From positions 62,001-126,000 of the forward strand of contig CAZMTK010000006.1 of assembly GCA_964569245.1 (NCBI GenBank): DNA of 64,000 nucleotides. The letters are read 5' to 3'. Within the stretch, counting starts at the first letter, position 1, and every line of letters begins with the position of its first letter. The notes beneath the pieces were generated by a model. The model saw nothing but the letters and a program-made list of their open reading frames with translations. It had not been told where the DNA came from and made no database searches. Both the position numbers and the translations under genes were made by a program. The stretch is from JAAYTY01 sp964569245. Its GTDB lineage: Bacteria > Fermentibacterota > Fermentibacteria > Fermentibacterales > Fermentibacteraceae. Shown in pieces: positions 1 through 9,221 of this stretch.

Positions 1-1
1 G

Positions 2-1291
2 GAAGAGGCGTCGAATGCCCTGATAGGCGGATTCGGCTTCACCGAGCGGCAGGCCCGTGCCATTCTCGACATGAGGCTTCACAGGCTCACCGCGCTCGAG
101 CGCGACGAGGTGGTGGAGGAGCATTCGCAGCTGCTGGTCGAGATTGCCAGGCTCAAGAGCCTCGCCGCCAGCAGGAGCGAGAGGATGGAGGTGGTGCGGT
201 CGGAGCTGAGGGAGGTCGCTGCGCTGTACGGCCAGCCCAGGAGGACCAGGATAGACGAGAATGCCTCGAGCGACCTCGAGATGGAGGATCTCGTACCTGA
301 CGACAGCATGGTCGTGATGATCTCCAGAGCCGGCTATGTCAAGCGCCTCCCGCTGGACACATGGAAGAGCCAGAGGAGGGGAGGGAAGGGCGTCACAGGA
401 GCAACCACCCGCGAAGAGGACGCCCTGGAGCAGGTGTTCGTAGCCACGAACCACTCCCGCATCCTCTTCTTCACCGACACAGGCTACTGCTACCAGCTCA
501 AGGTGTACCGCATCCCCGAGGAGAGCAGGCAGAGCAAGGGCAAGGCCATCGTGAACCTGCTCAAGCTCGAACAGGGCGAGCGCCCGGTGGCGAGCCTGTG
601 CCTGCCAGCGGCGTGCGACACCGGCTACGTCCTGATGGCCACGAGCAACGGGATAGTCAAGAAGACCCCGCTTGCGGAATACCGCAAGCCAAGATCGAGC
701 GGCCTGCGTGCGATAAGGTTGCGCGAGGGCGCCTCGCTGGTGGGAGCCTCGATCACGTCAGGCGATTCGCAAGTCATGCTCATGAAGGCCAGCGGGCGCG
801 TGATCAGATTCCACGAGGGCGACGTGCGGGCAATGGGCCGGATCACCAGCGGAATCAGGGGAATTCGGGTCGGCTCCGGAGACGAGGTCGTCGGAATGCT
901 CGTGCTCGGCGAAGGGGGAGAAATCCTGACCGCTACGGAGAACGGCTTCGGGAAGAGGACGCCCGTAGTGGACTACCCTCTGGTTCGGCGAGGCGGGCTG
1001 GGTGTGATCGGAATAAGAACCGGCGGACGGAACGGACGCGTGGTGTCGTTCAAGCAGGTTCGCCCCGCGGACGAAGCCATACTTGTCTCCGCAAGGGGAA
1101 TGGTGATAAGGTTGGCCGTTAGCGATGTCCGCCTGAGCGGCAGGAACACGCAGGGCGTGAAGCTCATGGACCTCCCCGAGGGGGACGTTCTGGTCGACGC
1201 GGCCATTGTTTCGGCCGAGGGCGGAGAAACAGGCCGTCAAGAGGCTTCCGGGGACGGAAGGTGGGATGGGTCCGTCGGAACTCCTGGCTAA
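2..1291 (+). CDS. gyrA: DNA gyrase subunit A, C-terminal part (5' end outside window)
   Basis: Part of the A subunit of DNA gyrase, which introduces negative supercoils. The 429 visible residues begin in the late breakage-reunion domain (RQARAILDMRLHRLT) and continue through the beta-pinwheel that wraps DNA. The GyrA box QRRGGKG is intact at fragment residues 124-130, which favours gyrase over topoisomerase IV ParC. Blade-like repeats follow (SGIRGIRVG, GGLGVIGIR, TQGVKLMDL). The catalytic tyrosine and the start codon lie upstream of the window. The last codons overlap the start of the next gene by 26 bases, so the two are probably co-transcribed. Confidence 0.95.
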   Translation, partial: EEASNALIGGFGFTERQARAILDMRLHRLTALERDEVVEEHSQLLVEIARLKSLAASRSERMEVVRSELREVAALYGQPRRTRIDENASSDLEMEDLVPDDSMVVMISRAGYVKRLPLDTWKSQRRGGKGVTGATTREEDALEQVFVATNHSRILFFTDTGYCYQLKVYRIPEESRQSKGKAIVNLLKLEQGERPVASLCLPAACDTGYVLMATSNGIVKKTPLAEYRKPRSSGLRAIRLREGASLVGASITSGDSQVMLMKASGRVIRFHEGDVRAMGRITSGIRGIRVGSGDEVVGMLVLGEGGEILTATENGFGKRTPVVDYPLVRRGGLGVIGIRTGGRNGRVVSFKQVRPADEAILVSARGMVIRLAVSDVRLSGRNTQGVKLMDLPEGDVLVDAAIVSAEGGETGRQEASGDGRWDGSVGTPG

Positions 1292-4200
1292 GAAGCTCAA
1301 GCTCTGGTATGTAGCCAACGAGCCTCGACCCTCGCCCGTTCCCGAGGTGAAGGTCGACAGCAGCCTCCCGACCGACGCGCCCGCTACGATCAGCTTCGAC
1401 AGAGAGATCGCGAACCAGCTCGCCGGACTGAGAGTGTTCGAGGACCGGAGCTGGGACGGTGTCTGCCGCGACATGTCCGGGATGCTCGCGAGACTCAGCG
1501 AGGCCTCCCGCCAGAGGCTCATGGACAGCCTGAGCCTCATATCCGCCGCCCCGCCCATAGACGCTCATCTGGCACGCCGCTGGATCTGGGCTGTCAGCAC
1601 CCTGCTCCCCTCCACCTATTCGACCGGCATCATGGAGTTCTTCCAGCTCGCCTGGATGTGGGAACAGGTTCGCACTTCAGCCGGCGTGGATATGGACAAG
1701 GTCCTCGCAGTGCTCTACCGGGCTCTCCGGGCGGTGGGAGAGGGTCCCCGCTCCGCCGCAATGGTGCATTTCCTGATACAGCTCGCCGGGCGCTGGCCCG
1801 AGAGATTCTGCTACTGGCTGGAGAAGACCAGCATCGGCGGATCCGACGTGATACAGGCGCTCAAGCGGGCCGAGACCCTGCTCGCCGATGCCGCGCCCCA
1901 TGCGCAGGAGTCACTGCTCGACTTCGCCGCGGAGATGGGATGGCGCTTCATGGCGGACGAGCACCTGCCCCTCTGGCGTGCCGTGGGCCGCCTGGGGGAG
2001 CCTCTTTTCCGCAGACTCCGCGAAACGGCGATCCCCGCTAATACGCTCGAGCTCCTGGCCGGGCTCCTGGGCGAGATGGAGAGCCAGGGCGGCCTGGATC
2101 GGATAATGGCGGATGTGCGCCTTCGCGTGGTGTCCGGGATGTTCGCGGAAAAGGACCTGGAAGTTGTCAGGGCTGCTCTCGACACTGTCCCCGAGGTCCA
2201 CAGGGCGATCGAGGCCGTGGGGGAGCTGGAACTCATCACCCAGGTCTCCGCCCTGAGGGGGAACCTGCAGCAGCCGTTCAAGACAGGGGCCGCTCTCGTC
2301 AGGCTGGCCGCCGTGATGGGCGGCGGCCAGCCCGACCTGTCGTTCCTGCTCGGCCTCCTCGACAAGTTCCAGGGACAGCTCCAGGAGGGGCAGCTGCTGG
2401 AGGCGGTGAACCTCGCGAGCGACTTCAAGGCTCAGGTTCCCAGGCATTCGGAGGATGAGTGGTTCAGGCTGATAAGGCTTCTCGGCTTCGCAGGGACGGA
2501 CCAGGAAATACCGAGACAGGTGCGCAATGCTGCGGCGAGGATCTTCGAGGCGATAGCCCTCTGCCCTGACGCGGCGGAGGCTCTTGAGGCGATCGAGCTG
2601 TCCTTCACCATTCCCGGTCTCGACTCGGGCGACGTCTTCCAGGCCGCGGCACTGGTGGTCAGGGGCGCAGCACCCGAGCAGATACCGTCCGTCCTTAGGA
2701 GAACCGGCGATGTGGCAAACCTCCTGGGGCTCCTGGTCCCCGAAGAGAGGGAGAAGCTCTACTCGACTCTGCCTCCGCACTGGCTGAGCCGCCTCGCCGC
2801 CGAGGAGACCCCGTCGCTCGGGAAGGTCGCGAACGCGCTGGAGAAGGTACAGACCAGGAGCCTCCGTCTGAGATTCCTCGAGAACGTCGTTGCTCCCGTG
2901 CTGGAGGAGCTGAACGAACGGGGTGAGGTATTCGAGGAATATCTCACGGCAGCCGCCACCGAGTACAACAAGACCCCGGGACAGGAAACCGCGCTCCGGG
3001 ACGCGGAAAACGACCTCCTGCAGCGGCTCTTCCGCACCGGCGACAGGAACAGGGTCCTCGAGGCCGTGATTGCCGACCTCCTGCGCATGTCCGGCCTGGA
3101 GAAGGAGAGGTCCTCGACCCTCGTAGATGTGGTGAAGACCGTATGCGCCTCCTTCAGCAGACAGGCCGTCTGGCAGGATCCATCCGACACCGCTCTGCCC
3201 CAGTTCATGCAGAAGGGGCTTCCCAGGCTGGTGAGGGCGCTTGTGGACTGGCCGGACATGCTCGACAGCGTGAACGCCCAGAGCCTGCAGGCACTTATAG
3301 AGAAGATCATGCCATCGGCATCCGGCGGGGAAACGGACCCGCAGGTCGCCAGATGGCAGACGCGCACCGGGGTGGTTTTCTTCGGGCAGATACTTCCCGT
3401 AACCATCGAGCTCTTCCCTGATGATCCGCCGAGGGTCGCCGGGTTCGCCTACTCGCTCTCCGAGCAGGCCGTGAGAACGAGTCAGGGGGTGGTCGCGGGC
3501 GCCGCGTACCTCTCGGAGGCTTCGATGCGGCTCGAGCAGATGCTCATAGACTGCTACTCGGCCCGGTTCCAGGCTTTCGTCTCCGGGGGCAAGGCCCCTG
3601 CGCCCGATCTGTCCATGACCTGGGCAACCGACCTCTATGAGACCTGGACTGAGAACAGGACGCCTGAGACCGTCCTCGTCCGCGAGGCGGCGCAGCTATC
3701 GAGGACGCTTACCGCTGACAGGAAGCTCCAGAGGCTCTTCATGCACGAGGCCAAGAAGCTGTGGGAAGGCCTGTACAGAGCCGGACTCATGAGACGGCCT
3801 GCCCTGCTTCGACCCGGCGGGGCCGCGCTGGTCCAGCAGCTCGCGGAGGCCGTGGAGACAGACCTGCTTCAGGTGTTCCGCAGGTTCGAGCGAGGGGAGG
3901 ACGTCCAGCTCGCTCCAGGCGCGCTCGACAGGGTAGAGAAGCTGTTCGCGAAGAAGGCTTCGGAGAAGCCCGGCGAGAACGCATGCAGGGCATGGAGGCT
4001 CGAGGCGTTCACCCCCCTTGGAGCCGTGCTCACCGACCTGGTGCTCCTCGAGAACTCTCGACAGGCTCAGATAGACCAGCTCACCGAGAGCTTCCTGGAG
4101 GTCTCCGAGTTCCTGGGCACCGAGACCGGAGGGGAGGAGCTGCTTCTCGCCTTCGAGCGCTGCCTCTCCGTTGGAGAGGGGGGACACTTCACTCCGACCG

Positions 4201-4871
4201 CCCGTGAAGCCCTCAGGCTGATGGACAAGCAGCTGTTCCGCCCGCTCTGGAGACGCAGGGCCATGAGCCGTGTCGATCTGATGCTCATGGGCATGGGCGA
4301 CAGGGACAAGCTGGTGGACAAGCTCTTGGACAGGCTCTCGAAGGAGCCCGGCGTCGTTTCCCAGGTGAGATTCCTGAGACGCTTCGGACAGCTCCTCCTG
4401 GTCGTCGAGGAGGCCTGCCAGGGAATTGGTGATCCGCGCCGGGAGATGTTCGCCCGCGAGGCGATGGAAGGCATCTGGCTCTTCTCGGGAACCGGGAGGC
4501 ACTCCGAGTTCGCCCCCGAGTCGGCCCGGGAGGCCTACGAGGCGGCCCTCGAGGTGTTCCGGAACCTCCTCCGCAGGGAGGGAGAGGTCACCGCTGCGGA
4601 GGCCGAGGAGATAAGCGTCGAGATGAAGCGGAAGTACAGGGACAACGCGGAGGTCGTCGCCATACTGCTCCGCTGGACTCTGGATCCCGCGAGAGAGGAG
4701 CTGCTCCACGTCCTGGAGGAGCATCCGCCCTTTCTGGAGGCGGCCGGGCGGGATACCGACCTGATGCGCCTCCTCGATTCGGTCAAGCAGGACGAGAGGA
4801 GCCTCGGCCTCGTGAGAAGTCTCGCCTCGGAGCCCGAGACTCTCAAGATGCGCCTCAGGGAGATCGCCTGA
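1266..4871 (+). CDS. large helical protein of unknown function
   Basis: A 1201-residue protein I do not recognise. I chose ATG 1266 (MGPSELLAKKLKLWYV) because GGAAGG lies just upstream; an ATG at 1206 would deepen the overlap with gyrA to 86 bases. The sequence is rich in Leu, Glu, Arg and Ala with few predicted breaks, so it is probably all alpha-helical, perhaps a HEAT-like or other solenoid. I see no signal peptide, membrane segment, nucleotide-binding loop or cysteine cluster, so it is predicted to be cytoplasmic. It overlaps gyrA and is followed after 19 bases by the asparaginase-like gene. Codon use resembles its neighbours, so it is real coding sequence, but no function can be assigned. 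Confidence 0.8.
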   Translation: MGPSELLAKKLKLWYVANEPRPSPVPEVKVDSSLPTDAPATISFDREIANQLAGLRVFEDRSWDGVCRDMSGMLARLSEASRQRLMDSLSLISAAPPIDAHLARRWIWAVSTLLPSTYSTGIMEFFQLAWMWEQVRTSAGVDMDKVLAVLYRALRAVGEGPRSAAMVHFLIQLAGRWPERFCYWLEKTSIGGSDVIQALKRAETLLADAAPHAQESLLDFAAEMGWRFMADEHLPLWRAVGRLGEPLFRRLRETAIPANTLELLAGLLGEMESQGGLDRIMADVRLRVVSGMFAEKDLEVVRAALDTVPEVHRAIEAVGELELITQVSALRGNLQQPFKTGAALVRLAAVMGGGQPDLSFLLGLLDKFQGQLQEGQLLEAVNLASDFKAQVPRHSEDEWFRLIRLLGFAGTDQEIPRQVRNAAARIFEAIALCPDAAEALEAIELSFTIPGLDSGDVFQAAALVVRGAAPEQIPSVLRRTGDVANLLGLLVPEEREKLYSTLPPHWLSRLAAEETPSLGKVANALEKVQTRSLRLRFLENVVAPVLEELNERGEVFEEYLTAAATEYNKTPGQETALRDAENDLLQRLFRTGDRNRVLEAVIADLLRMSGLEKERSSTLVDVVKTVCASFSRQAVWQDPSDTALPQFMQKGLPRLVRALVDWPDMLDSVNAQSLQALIEKIMPSASGGETDPQVARWQTRTGVVFFGQILPVTIELFPDDPPRVAGFAYSLSEQAVRTSQGVVAGAAYLSEASMRLEQMLIDCYSARFQAFVSGGKAPAPDLSMTWATDLYETWTENRTPETVLVREAAQLSRTLTADRKLQRLFMHEAKKLWEGLYRAGLMRRPALLRPGGAALVQQLAEAVETDLLQVFRRFERGEDVQLAPGALDRVEKLFAKKASEKPGENACRAWRLEAFTPLGAVLTDLVLLENSRQAQIDQLTESFLEVSEFLGTETGGEELLLAFERCLSVGEGGHFTPTAREALRLMDKQLFRPLWRRRAMSRVDLMLMGMGDRDKLVDKLLDRLSKEPGVVSQVRFLRRFGQLLLVVEEACQGIGDPRREMFAREAMEGIWLFSGTGRHSEFAPESAREAYEAALEVFRNLLRREGEVTAAEAEEISVEMKRKYRDNAEVVAILLRWTLDPAREELLHVLEEHPPFLEAAGRDTDLMRLLDSVKQDERSLGLVRSLASEPETLKMRLREIA

Positions 4872-4890
4872 TCCCCTCCCGGAAGCCGCT

Positions 4891-5877
4891 GTGACCAGGA
4901 CCCCGCGCCGCATACTGCTCTTCTCGACCGGCGGGACGATCGAGATGTCCCCCGGGCCGGGGGGCTTCGAGATCACCGGAGATGCAGCGATTGACCCGGG
5001 GACCTCTCCGATACCGCCGGGAGTCGAGCTGTGCCATCGCAGGATGTTCTCCCTCCCCAGCCCTCACATGACGCCTGCGCGAATGGCCGATCTGGCCCGG
5101 GAGCTCGCCCGGATCGAGGAGTCCCGGGAATGGGACGGGGTTGTGGTCACCCACGGTACGGACACCTTGGAGGAGAGCGCATACCTCGCGGACATCCACC
5201 TGCGAGGGGGGCTCCCCGTAGCCTTCACCGCAGCCATGCGCAGCAACGCGGAACTGGGTGTGGACGGGCCGCGCAATGTGAGGGGCGCCGTGCTCACTGT
5301 GGCCAGCGACGAATTTCATGACTTCGGAGTTGTGGTGGTTCTGAACGACGAGATGCACTGTGCATCCCGAGTGACGAAGACCTACACGAGCAATGTCAGC
5401 AGCTTCGCCTCGCCCGGCTATGGCCCCGTCGGGTTCATAGATGGCGACAGGGCGATCTTCGTGCAGGCACCTCTCCGGAGACTGCGCCTTCCGGCAGGCT
5501 CCCTGGTTCTGGACGAGAGAGTCGGCCTGGTCCGGGCCGCAGCGGGACTCGGGGCCAGGGAGATTAGATTCTGCGTCGATTCCGGAGACAGGGCGGTGGT
5601 CCTGGAGGCGTTCGGGAGGGGAAACGTCCCGCCGGACGTGGCCGAAGCGGTTTCCGAAGCAGTGGACTCCGGACTGATCGTGGCCGTGACGACCAGGTGC
5701 TTCATGGGCCGGGTCCTCGGAGTGTACGGATATCCCGGCGGCGGAGCCGACCTTGAGCGGCGAGGGGCCGTTTTCGCCGCCGATCTCCAGGGACACAAGC
5801 TGAGACTCCTCCTGATGGCCTGCCTCGGGGCCGGGATGAAGGAAGCCGAGATAAGGAGGCTTCTGGAATGCGTATGA
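4891..5877 (+). CDS. asparaginase-family protein
   Basis: A 328-residue member of the L-asparaginase/glutaminase family, which hydrolyses Asn to Asp and ammonia. It starts at GTG 4891. The first catalytic threonine loop is FSTGGTIE (residues 11-18) and the second is THGTDTLEES (87-96), supplying the Thr-Asp pair. AAMRSN and DGPRNV match the conserved core. Where Escherichia coli AnsB has AADK (the triad lysine), this protein reads ASDE at 138-141, so the lysine appears to be glutamate. There is no signal peptide, so a cytoplasmic type I-like enzyme is likely. It lacks the extra N-terminal domain of GatD, so an amidotransferase role is less likely. Activity on asparagine is not certain given the lysine change. 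Confidence 0.85.
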   Translation: MTRTPRRILLFSTGGTIEMSPGPGGFEITGDAAIDPGTSPIPPGVELCHRRMFSLPSPHMTPARMADLARELARIEESREWDGVVVTHGTDTLEESAYLADIHLRGGLPVAFTAAMRSNAELGVDGPRNVRGAVLTVASDEFHDFGVVVVLNDEMHCASRVTKTYTSNVSSFASPGYGPVGFIDGDRAIFVQAPLRRLRLPAGSLVLDERVGLVRAAAGLGAREIRFCVDSGDRAVVLEAFGRGNVPPDVAEAVSEAVDSGLIVAVTTRCFMGRVLGVYGYPGGGADLERRGAVFAADLQGHKLRLLLMACLGAGMKEAEIRRLLECV

Positions 5878-6004
5878 GGCGGCTGGGGCGCGTTGACGAG
5901 ACATCTTGCACAGGAATATCTTCGCGCGCGGCGACCCGCACTGCCGAGCATCCCCCGACAACGGACGGGACAGACGGTCGCCTCAGGCTGACTGGACGGT
6001 CCTG

Positions 6005-6352
6005 ATGCCCGGCAGAGGATTCTCCGTCACCGTCGTACCTAGAAACGGCCGGCCGGCCCGGCACTACGAGGTCAGGGGCTGGGGTCTTGTTCTCCTGTGG
6101 GCGGGGGCTGCCGCAATCCTGGTCATGGCTGTGGCCGGGTTGGTGATGGCTTTTGCGGGCTCGCCGTTCGACCCTTGCGCCTCGAAGAGCGCAGCCCGTA
6201 TCGCCGAGCTCGAAGACAGCCTGTATATGATGACGGATCTGGAGAGGAGGATGGACTCCCTGGAGGTAAGGCTCGCCGAGCTGCGCGAGGCCAGGGAGAG
6301 GCTCGAGGGCATCGCCGGGTTCGCAGGCCCCCTTATGGGCGACACTCTCTGA
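6005..6352 (+). CDS. membrane coiled-coil stub resembling the N-terminus of M23 peptidases
   Basis: A 115-residue protein with a short basic cytoplasmic segment (FSVTVVPRNGR), one membrane helix at about residues 26-51, and a coiled coil from about 62 to 100 ending AGFAGPLMGDTL. This order is typical of the first 120 residues of membrane-anchored M23 (LytM-type) peptidases, which often neighbour bactofilins, but the peptidase domain is absent and the stop codon is followed at once by the bactofilin ribosome binding site. I chose ATG 6005 because earlier residues look non-coding; no strong Shine-Dalgarno is visible. It may be a division or cell-shape scaffold, or a truncated peptidase. Function is inferred from architecture and neighbour only. 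Confidence 0.6.
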   Translation: MPGRGFSVTVVPRNGRPARHYEVRGWGLVLLWAGAAAILVMAVAGLVMAFAGSPFDPCASKSAARIAELEDSLYMMTDLERRMDSLEVRLAELREARERLEGIAGFAGPLMGDTL

Positions 6353-6363
6353 AGGGAGGGTGA

Positions 6364-6726
6364 ATGGGCAAGGAGGATTCCGCCAGGACATCCTCGATGA
6401 ATTCCATCGTCGGGGCGGGAAGCTCCTTCACAGGAACCCTGAAGACGGAGGGCGGCCTCCGGGTGGACGGGGCGGTGGAGGGACAGGTGGATGTCAGCGG
6501 CACGCTGACCGTTGGTCACGACGGCCTCATACGCGGCGACGTCACCGCCGCTCAGGCCATCATCGGCGGGACAGTGATAGGAACCGTCAGGGCCGACAGG
6601 CAGCTCGAGCTGCAGAGCGGATGCCGCATGGAGGGTGATGTGTTCACACGGTCGCTGATAGTGGAGGAGGGAGTCTTCTTCGAAGGCAACTGCAGGATGC
6701 GCCCGGAGGGCGACCGGGATGTCTGA
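6364..6726 (+). CDS. bactofilin (polymer-forming cytoskeletal protein)
   Basis: A 120-residue bactofilin, a beta-helical protein that polymerises without nucleotide and scaffolds cell-shape or envelope enzymes at the inner membrane. Residues 14-115 show the regular short Gly/Val repeats of the family (SFTGTLKTEGGLRVDGAVEG, then GDVTAAQAIIGGTVIG), with polar tails at both ends. ATG 6364 follows GGAGGGTGA closely. It starts 11 bases after the membrane coiled-coil gene, a pairing usually seen between a bactofilin and an M23 peptidase, which suggests the two act together. The length is normal for the family. Confidence 0.9.
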   Translation: MGKEDSARTSSMNSIVGAGSSFTGTLKTEGGLRVDGAVEGQVDVSGTLTVGHDGLIRGDVTAAQAIIGGTVIGTVRADRQLELQSGCRMEGDVFTRSLIVEEGVFFEGNCRMRPEGDRDV

Positions 6727-6776
6727 TGTGGAAACCGTGGAAAACATCGCCTGCCCGTGGAAAACAAAGCATTATC

Positions 6777-6809
6777 TTGTTTAGCAACAAATTGCAAGAG
6801 AAATATAAA
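6777..6809 (+). promoter_or_regulatory. possible promoter of the V-ATPase operon
   Basis: The only AT-rich stretch between the bactofilin and the V-ATPase genes (about 6766-6835). TTGTTT at 6777-6782 and AATATA/TATAAA at 6802-6809 could be -35 and -10 boxes, but the spacer (19-21) is long. Assigned mainly from position and base composition. Confidence 0.25.
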
Positions 6810-6873
6810 GCCGTTTCGAAGATGATTTCCACAACTGCATACGCTCCGCAGGCTGGCATTGACGAAGGGCTGG

Positions 6874-7200
6874 GTGGCAGTGGCAGCAAGCCTTGAGTCG
6901 CTGAGGGAGGCAGAGCAGCGCGCCCGGTTGGAAGTGGAGAGGGCCAGGCATGAGGCCGCCGCTGTCCGGGCTTCCATTCCGAGGGAGGTGAAGGCGCTCG
7001 AGGAGGAGAAGAGGAGCCATCTGGAACGCATGAGGACCTCCGCCGTGGAGAAGGTGCGAAGATCGGTGGCAGAGACCGAGACGGCCCTCCGGGAGCGAAC
7101 AGCCGCCAGGAAGGAGGCTCTCCGGAACGCACTTCCCGCTCTCGAGAAACGAGCCTTCGAGATTCTGCGCGAGATCGTCTCCTCCGGGAGAGAGGTCTGA
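6874..7200 (+). CDS. V-type ATPase coiled-coil stalk subunit (G/H-like)
   Basis: A protein of about 108 residues that is one continuous coiled coil (LREAEQRARLEVERARHEAA to LEKRAFEILREIV). It sits at the head of the V-ATPase operon, where the peripheral-stalk subunit G/H (AhaH, NtpF-like) is usually encoded; such subunits pair with subunit E to form the stator. The start is ambiguous: GTG 6874 lies downstream of AAGGG, while TTG 6859 and GTG 6880 are in frame. The stop overlaps the start of the subunit I gene (TGATG). The assignment rests on position and coiled-coil character, since stalk sequences diverge strongly. Confidence 0.7.
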   Translation: MAVAASLESLREAEQRARLEVERARHEAAAVRASIPREVKALEEEKRSHLERMRTSAVEKVRRSVAETETALRERTAARKEALRNALPALEKRAFEILREIVSSGREV

Positions 7201-9221
7201 TGGCCCTCGACCCGGTATCCAAGATCAGGATCGTGACCCATTCCTCCGACAGGGACGACATTCTGTCCCTGCTGGAGTCCTCAGGCAGGGTCCACCTCGC
7301 CGGCCCCCCTTCAGGGCTTGAGGACTGGCTGCGTCCGGTGGCGGCCGATACCACGGGGCTCTCGGAGAGCATCGAGGATCTCGACGGGGTGATCTCATTC
7401 CTGAGAGACTACGCCGAGAAGCCCGGCCTTGGAGCGAGACTCACCCAGGTGCCCCAAGGATACGACCTCCCGGGGCTGGAGGCCCTCGCCTCCGACTTCG
7501 ACCTGTTATGGAAGGCCCGCCGGGCCTGGAGAGTCGCCATGGTGATGTCCGAGAGGCAGGGCGACGCGCGTGAGCTCGCCGCAGAGGTAGCGTTCCTCGA
7601 GTCGTGGCGGGGCCTGCCCGTCAGATTCGAGGATCTCGGCACCTTCGGCTCCGTCACTGCCTGCGCCGGCACCGCCCCGCTCGACGCTCTCGATGTCCTG
7701 AGGGAGGCAGAGGAGAGGGTTCCCCTGCTTTCGGTCCAGGTGCTGCAGGGCTCCTCCGACGTCCTCAGGATCCTCGCGGCATGGCACTCCTCCGTCCAGG
7801 AGGAGGCGAGGCAGGCCCTGTCGGAGTGCGGCTTCTCCGTGCAGGAGTTCGGAGCGAGGAAGGCCTCTCCGGCCGATCTGCTCCGAAGCGTCAGACTGAA
7901 GCTCAGAGCACTCGAGATCAGGCATGCCCGTCTGGAGAAGGAGGCCGCGTCGCTGGCTCGCGACCTTCCGAGATTCGAGGCCCTGCGCGACGCCGCCGGC
8001 CTTATGCTGGAGCGCTCGATCGGCGCGAAGGCCGGTCTCGAGAGCGACAGGCTCTTCGTCATCGAGTGCTGGGTGCGGGACAGGGATCTGGAACCGGTGG
8101 CGGAGATCCTCTCGGGGGCAGGCGCCGTGCACATCGAGAAGGCCGCTCCCGCGGAGGGGGAGGTCCCCCCGGCTGCGCTCACGGAAGGCTCCTTGGCAGA
8201 CCCGTATCTTATGCTGACCGACATGTTCGGACGTCCTGCGCCCGGCGATCCGGACCCCACCCCCCTGATGGCACCGTTCTATGCCTTCTTCTTCGGCATC
8301 TGCATCGGCGACGCCGGCTATGGAATAGTCGTGGCGCTGTCGGCCTGGATGGCAGGGAGGATCACCGCCAGGAAGGGCGGCAGGAATCGTCTGTTCGAGA
8401 TGATCTTCCACGGCGGGCTGGCGGCTGTCCTGGTGGGATCCCTCCTCGGGGGATGGTTCGGGATGGACCGATCGCGTCTCCCGTCCTTCCTCCTGGGTCT
8501 CTCCCGACCTCTCGACTCGCTGGTTCCTGACGGAGGGCCGTTCGCCCTTTCGAGGCAGTTCCTGTACACCACGATGGCCCTGGGCATCGTGCAGCTGCTG
8601 ACGGGCATCGTCGTGAACTTCGACAAGAGGTGGAGGGCGGGCGAGAGGCTGACTGCGATCCTGGAACAGGGCGGCTGGGTTCTCTCCCTCGCAGGGCTCT
8701 TCCCCTGGCTCTTCAACCACTACCTCCTGGGCGGGGTCCTCTACGACACCCGGGGCCCCCTGGACGGGATCTTCCTGCTCCTTCTCCTCGCCGGGGCCGT
8801 CCTGATCTTCGTCATGGGGGGAAGAGAGGCCAGGGGCTTCGGCAGGTTCGGGCTCGGAGCCATGGCGGCATACGGCATCGTGAACCTGCTGGCTGACGCT
8901 CTGTCCTACTCCCGGCTCTTCGCCCTCTCGCTCTCCGGCGGGATAATCGCAAGCGTCGTGAACCAGATCGCCGCCATGCTCCCGGGCACGGACATCCCGA
9001 TAGCCGGCCTCTTCATCAGCATCCCCGTGATCGTGCTGGGACATCTCTTCAACATCCTGATGAGCCTTCTCGGCGGGTACATCCACACCGCCAGGCTCCA
9101 GTTCGTGGAGTTCTTCGGCAAGTTCTACGAAGGGACGGGCAGCCCGTTCGTCCCATTCAGGTACGATCCGCAGTTCGTCAGAGTCGTCCGACGGAAAACC
9201 CCGAAGGGAGAGACTTCGTGA
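7200..9221 (+). CDS. V-type ATP synthase/ATPase subunit I (a-type)
   Basis: The 673-residue membrane subunit that forms the ion half-channels against the K ring. The N-terminal 330 residues are a soluble, helix-rich stalk-binding half. The C-terminal half contains about seven or eight membrane helices, beginning with FYAFFFGICIGDAGYGIVVA, the conserved first-helix signature. Later helices include ADALSYSRLFALSLSGGIIA, which carries the essential arginine region, and HLFNILMSLLGGYIHTARLQ near the C-terminus, followed by the usual EFFGKFYEG tail. ATG 7200 overlaps the upstream stop and the stop overlaps the GTG of subunit K. Confidence 0.95.
   Translation: MALDPVSKIRIVTHSSDRDDILSLLESSGRVHLAGPPSGLEDWLRPVAADTTGLSESIEDLDGVISFLRDYAEKPGLGARLTQVPQGYDLPGLEALASDFDLLWKARRAWRVAMVMSERQGDARELAAEVAFLESWRGLPVRFEDLGTFGSVTACAGTAPLDALDVLREAEERVPLLSVQVLQGSSDVLRILAAWHSSVQEEARQALSECGFSVQEFGARKASPADLLRSVRLKLRALEIRHARLEKEAASLARDLPRFEALRDAAGLMLERSIGAKAGLESDRLFVIECWVRDRDLEPVAEILSGAGAVHIEKAAPAEGEVPPAALTEGSLADPYLMLTDMFGRPAPGDPDPTPLMAPFYAFFFGICIGDAGYGIVVALSAWMAGRITARKGGRNRLFEMIFHGGLAAVLVGSLLGGWFGMDRSRLPSFLLGLSRPLDSLVPDGGPFALSRQFLYTTMALGIVQLLTGIVVNFDKRWRAGERLTAILEQGGWVLSLAGLFPWLFNHYLLGGVLYDTRGPLDGIFLLLLLAGAVLIFVMGGREARGFGRFGLGAMAAYGIVNLLADALSYSRLFALSLSGGIIASVVNQIAAMLPGTDIPIAGLFISIPVIVLGHLFNILMSLLGGYIHTARLQFVEFFGKFYEGTGSPFVPFRYDPQFVRVVRRKTPKGETS

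Noticed and set aside
2..1291. ParC (topoisomerase IV) instead of GyrA
   Set aside because: The intact GyrA box QRRGGKG favours gyrase.
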